In this document: piece by piece, positions 12,623-13,861 of the stretch
How positions within the stretch are numbered: position 1 is the stretch's first letter
Layout: each line of letters opens with the position of its first letter
Assembly: GCA_016649775.1 (NCBI GenBank)
Contig: JAENWY010000032.1
Coordinates: 1-13,861, forward strand
DNA: 13,861 bases
Direction: 5' to 3'
Source of the DNA: Spirochaetaceae bacterium
Lineage (GTDB): Bacteria; Spirochaetota; Spirochaetia; Sphaerochaetales; Sphaerochaetaceae
Position numbers and translations under genes: made by a program
The notes under the pieces: generated by a model
Database searches by the model: none
Told to the model about the DNA's origin: nothing
Seen by the model: the letters and a program-made list of their open reading frames with translations, nothing else

Positions 12623-13861
12623 ATGAAAAAAGAACTAACAGCAAATGATTTACGTCAAAAATATATTGACTTTTTTGTATCAAAAGGCCATGCACAAATT
12701 AGTGGTGCTTCTCTGATTCCTGAAAATGATCCAACAGTTTTATTTACTACTGCTGGCATGCATCCTCTAGTACCTTACATCTTAGGTGCAGAACATCCAT
12801 CAGGAGATAAACTTTGCGATTATCAAAAATGTATAAGAACTGGTGATATTGATGTTGTTGGCGATCCTCATCATCTAACATTCTTTGAAATGCTAGGTAA
12901 CTGGTCCCTTGGTAGCTATTTTAAGAAAGAAGCTATTGATTATAGTTATGAATTCTTAACAAAAGTTATAAATATTGATCCCAAATTATTATCTGTAACT
13001 GTATTTGAAGGTGATGATGAAGTTCCTCGTGATACAGTTGCTGCAAATGCTTGGAAAAGCCATGGTCTTCCTGAGGAAAGAATTTACTTCATGCCTCGTA
13101 GTGATAACTGGTGGGGTCCAGCTGGTGAAACAGGTCCCTGTGGTCCAGATAGTGAAATGTTCATAGATACAGGTCGCCCTAAATGTGGTGATGATTGTAA
13201 ACCAGGTTGTTCATGTGGTAAATACTTTGAAATCTGGAATGATGTATTTATGGGTTATAAAAAACAAAAAGATGGATCATATGCTGAAATGAATCGCAAA
13301 TGTGTTGATACCGGTATGGGTATTGAAAGAACAGTTGCAATTCTTCAAGGTAAAAACAATGTTTATGAAACAGAAGTATTTACTCCTATCATTGCAGGTA
13401 TTGAAGCCTTATGTGATGTAAAATATGGTGCTAATGATGAAATAAATAAATCTGTTCGTATTCTTGCTGACCATATTAGAACAAGTGTATTTATTCTTGG
13501 TGATCAAAAAGGTATTGGACCATCTAATGTTGGACAAGGTTATATTCTTCGTCGTTTAATTCGTCGTGCAATACGTCATGGAAGAAAACTTGGAATTGAA
13601 GGTGCCTTCTTATCTGGCTTATCAAAAATTGTTTTAGATTTATATGGAGGAGCTTATCCTGAATTGATTGCTCATAAAGATTTTATTGAACAGGAATTAG
13701 TAGCTGAAGAAGAAAAGTTTTCAAAAACTCTACAAAAAGGCGAAAAAGAATTTGAAAAGATGGTTCCAAACATTCTTAGAGGCAAAGCAAAAATGATTCC
13801 TGGTAGAATGGCTTTTACGCTTTATGATACATATGGTTTCCCTATTGAACTAACTAAAGAA
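12623..13861 (+). CDS. alaS: alanine--tRNA ligase, N-terminal part (cut by window end)
   Basis: Class II synthetase that charges tRNA-Ala. The 413 codons present begin MKKELTANDLRQKYIDFF and run to DTYGFPIELTKE at the window edge. The aminoacylation core is intact: SLIPENDPTVLFTTAGMHP, then IRTGDIDVVGDPHHLTFFEMLGNWSLGSYF, then WWGPAGETGPCGPDSE. A cysteine cluster CGDDCKPGCSCGKYFEIWN follows, then CVDTGMGIERT and GQGYILRRLIRRAIRHGRKLGI. The IRTGDID and CSCGKY features mark the subtype I recall from Borrelia and some clostridia and other bacteria. In spirochaetes I recall this subtype as shorter (about 590-600 residues) than E. coli AlaRS; the missing 3' end would show whether that holds here. 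The start is supported by protein alignment, not by an SD. Confidence 0.95.
   Translation, partial: MKKELTANDLRQKYIDFFVSKGHAQISGASLIPENDPTVLFTTAGMHPLVPYILGAEHPSGDKLCDYQKCIRTGDIDVVGDPHHLTFFEMLGNWSLGSYFKKEAIDYSYEFLTKVINIDPKLLSVTVFEGDDEVPRDTVAANAWKSHGLPEERIYFMPRSDNWWGPAGETGPCGPDSEMFIDTGRPKCGDDCKPGCSCGKYFEIWNDVFMGYKKQKDGSYAEMNRKCVDTGMGIERTVAILQGKNNVYETEVFTPIIAGIEALCDVKYGANDEINKSVRILADHIRTSVFILGDQKGIGPSNVGQGYILRRLIRRAIRHGRKLGIEGAFLSGLSKIVLDLYGGAYPELIAHKDFIEQELVAEEEKFSKTLQKGEKEFEKMVPNILRGKAKMIPGRMAFTLYDTYGFPIELTKE

Overview
The window is a strongly AT-rich bacterial segment, apparently from an anaerobe. An NfnAB electron-bifurcating transhydrogenase pair supports anaerobic life. The AlaRS is the subtype with an IRTGDID motif and a CSCGKY cysteine insert. 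I remember that subtype from spirochaetes such as Borrelia, and also from clostridia and other groups. An orphan PtsN-like EIIA and AT-rich coding also fit Spirochaetota, but clostridial Bacillota cannot be excluded from this sequence. No phage genes, CRISPR array, rRNA or full-length IS is present.

Layout. Positions 1-3900 (+): possible tail of an upstream gene, an Hsp20 chaperone, the nfnA-nfnB operon closed by a good terminator, then an orphan EIIA gene with its own promoter. Positions 3920-4531 (+): a secreted protein of unknown function, behind a promoter region full of nested dyads. Positions 7259-4536 (-): tetR, then a tight ecfA-ecfT-5-formyl-THF cyclo-ligase operon, convergent with the secreted gene at a 4-nt gap. 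The ECF module has an ATPase and a T subunit but no substrate-binding S subunit here. Positions 7260-9107: a long gene-poor AT-rich region holding two identical tRNA-Phe(GAA) genes (-), each with its own promoter and terminator. A 121-bp MITE with 18-bp terminal inverted repeats and a 9-bp target-site duplication sits just behind the first one. Positions 9108-13861 (+): a hybrid sensor kinase with two receiver domains, a very divergent DprA/Smf-like protein, and the first 413 codons of alaS, cut by the window end.

The most unusual signals are four. First, the MITE, whose ends recall the IS231 group of the IS4 family. Second, four genes (EIIA, ecfA, dprA-like, alaS) have a -10 box about 6-9 nt before the ATG and no Shine-Dalgarno, which predicts leaderless mRNAs beside neighbours with normal SD leaders. 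Third, the duplicated tRNA-Phe genes share the same T-stem mismatch. Fourth, several perfect dyads lie at promoters: 717-734, 3814-3909, 6600-6640 and 7323-7341.

Functionally these are mostly housekeeping and accessory metabolism genes: redox balancing between NADH, NADPH and ferredoxin, vitamin uptake with folate salvage, stress chaperoning, signal sensing and translation. I see no single large undescribed multi-gene system.
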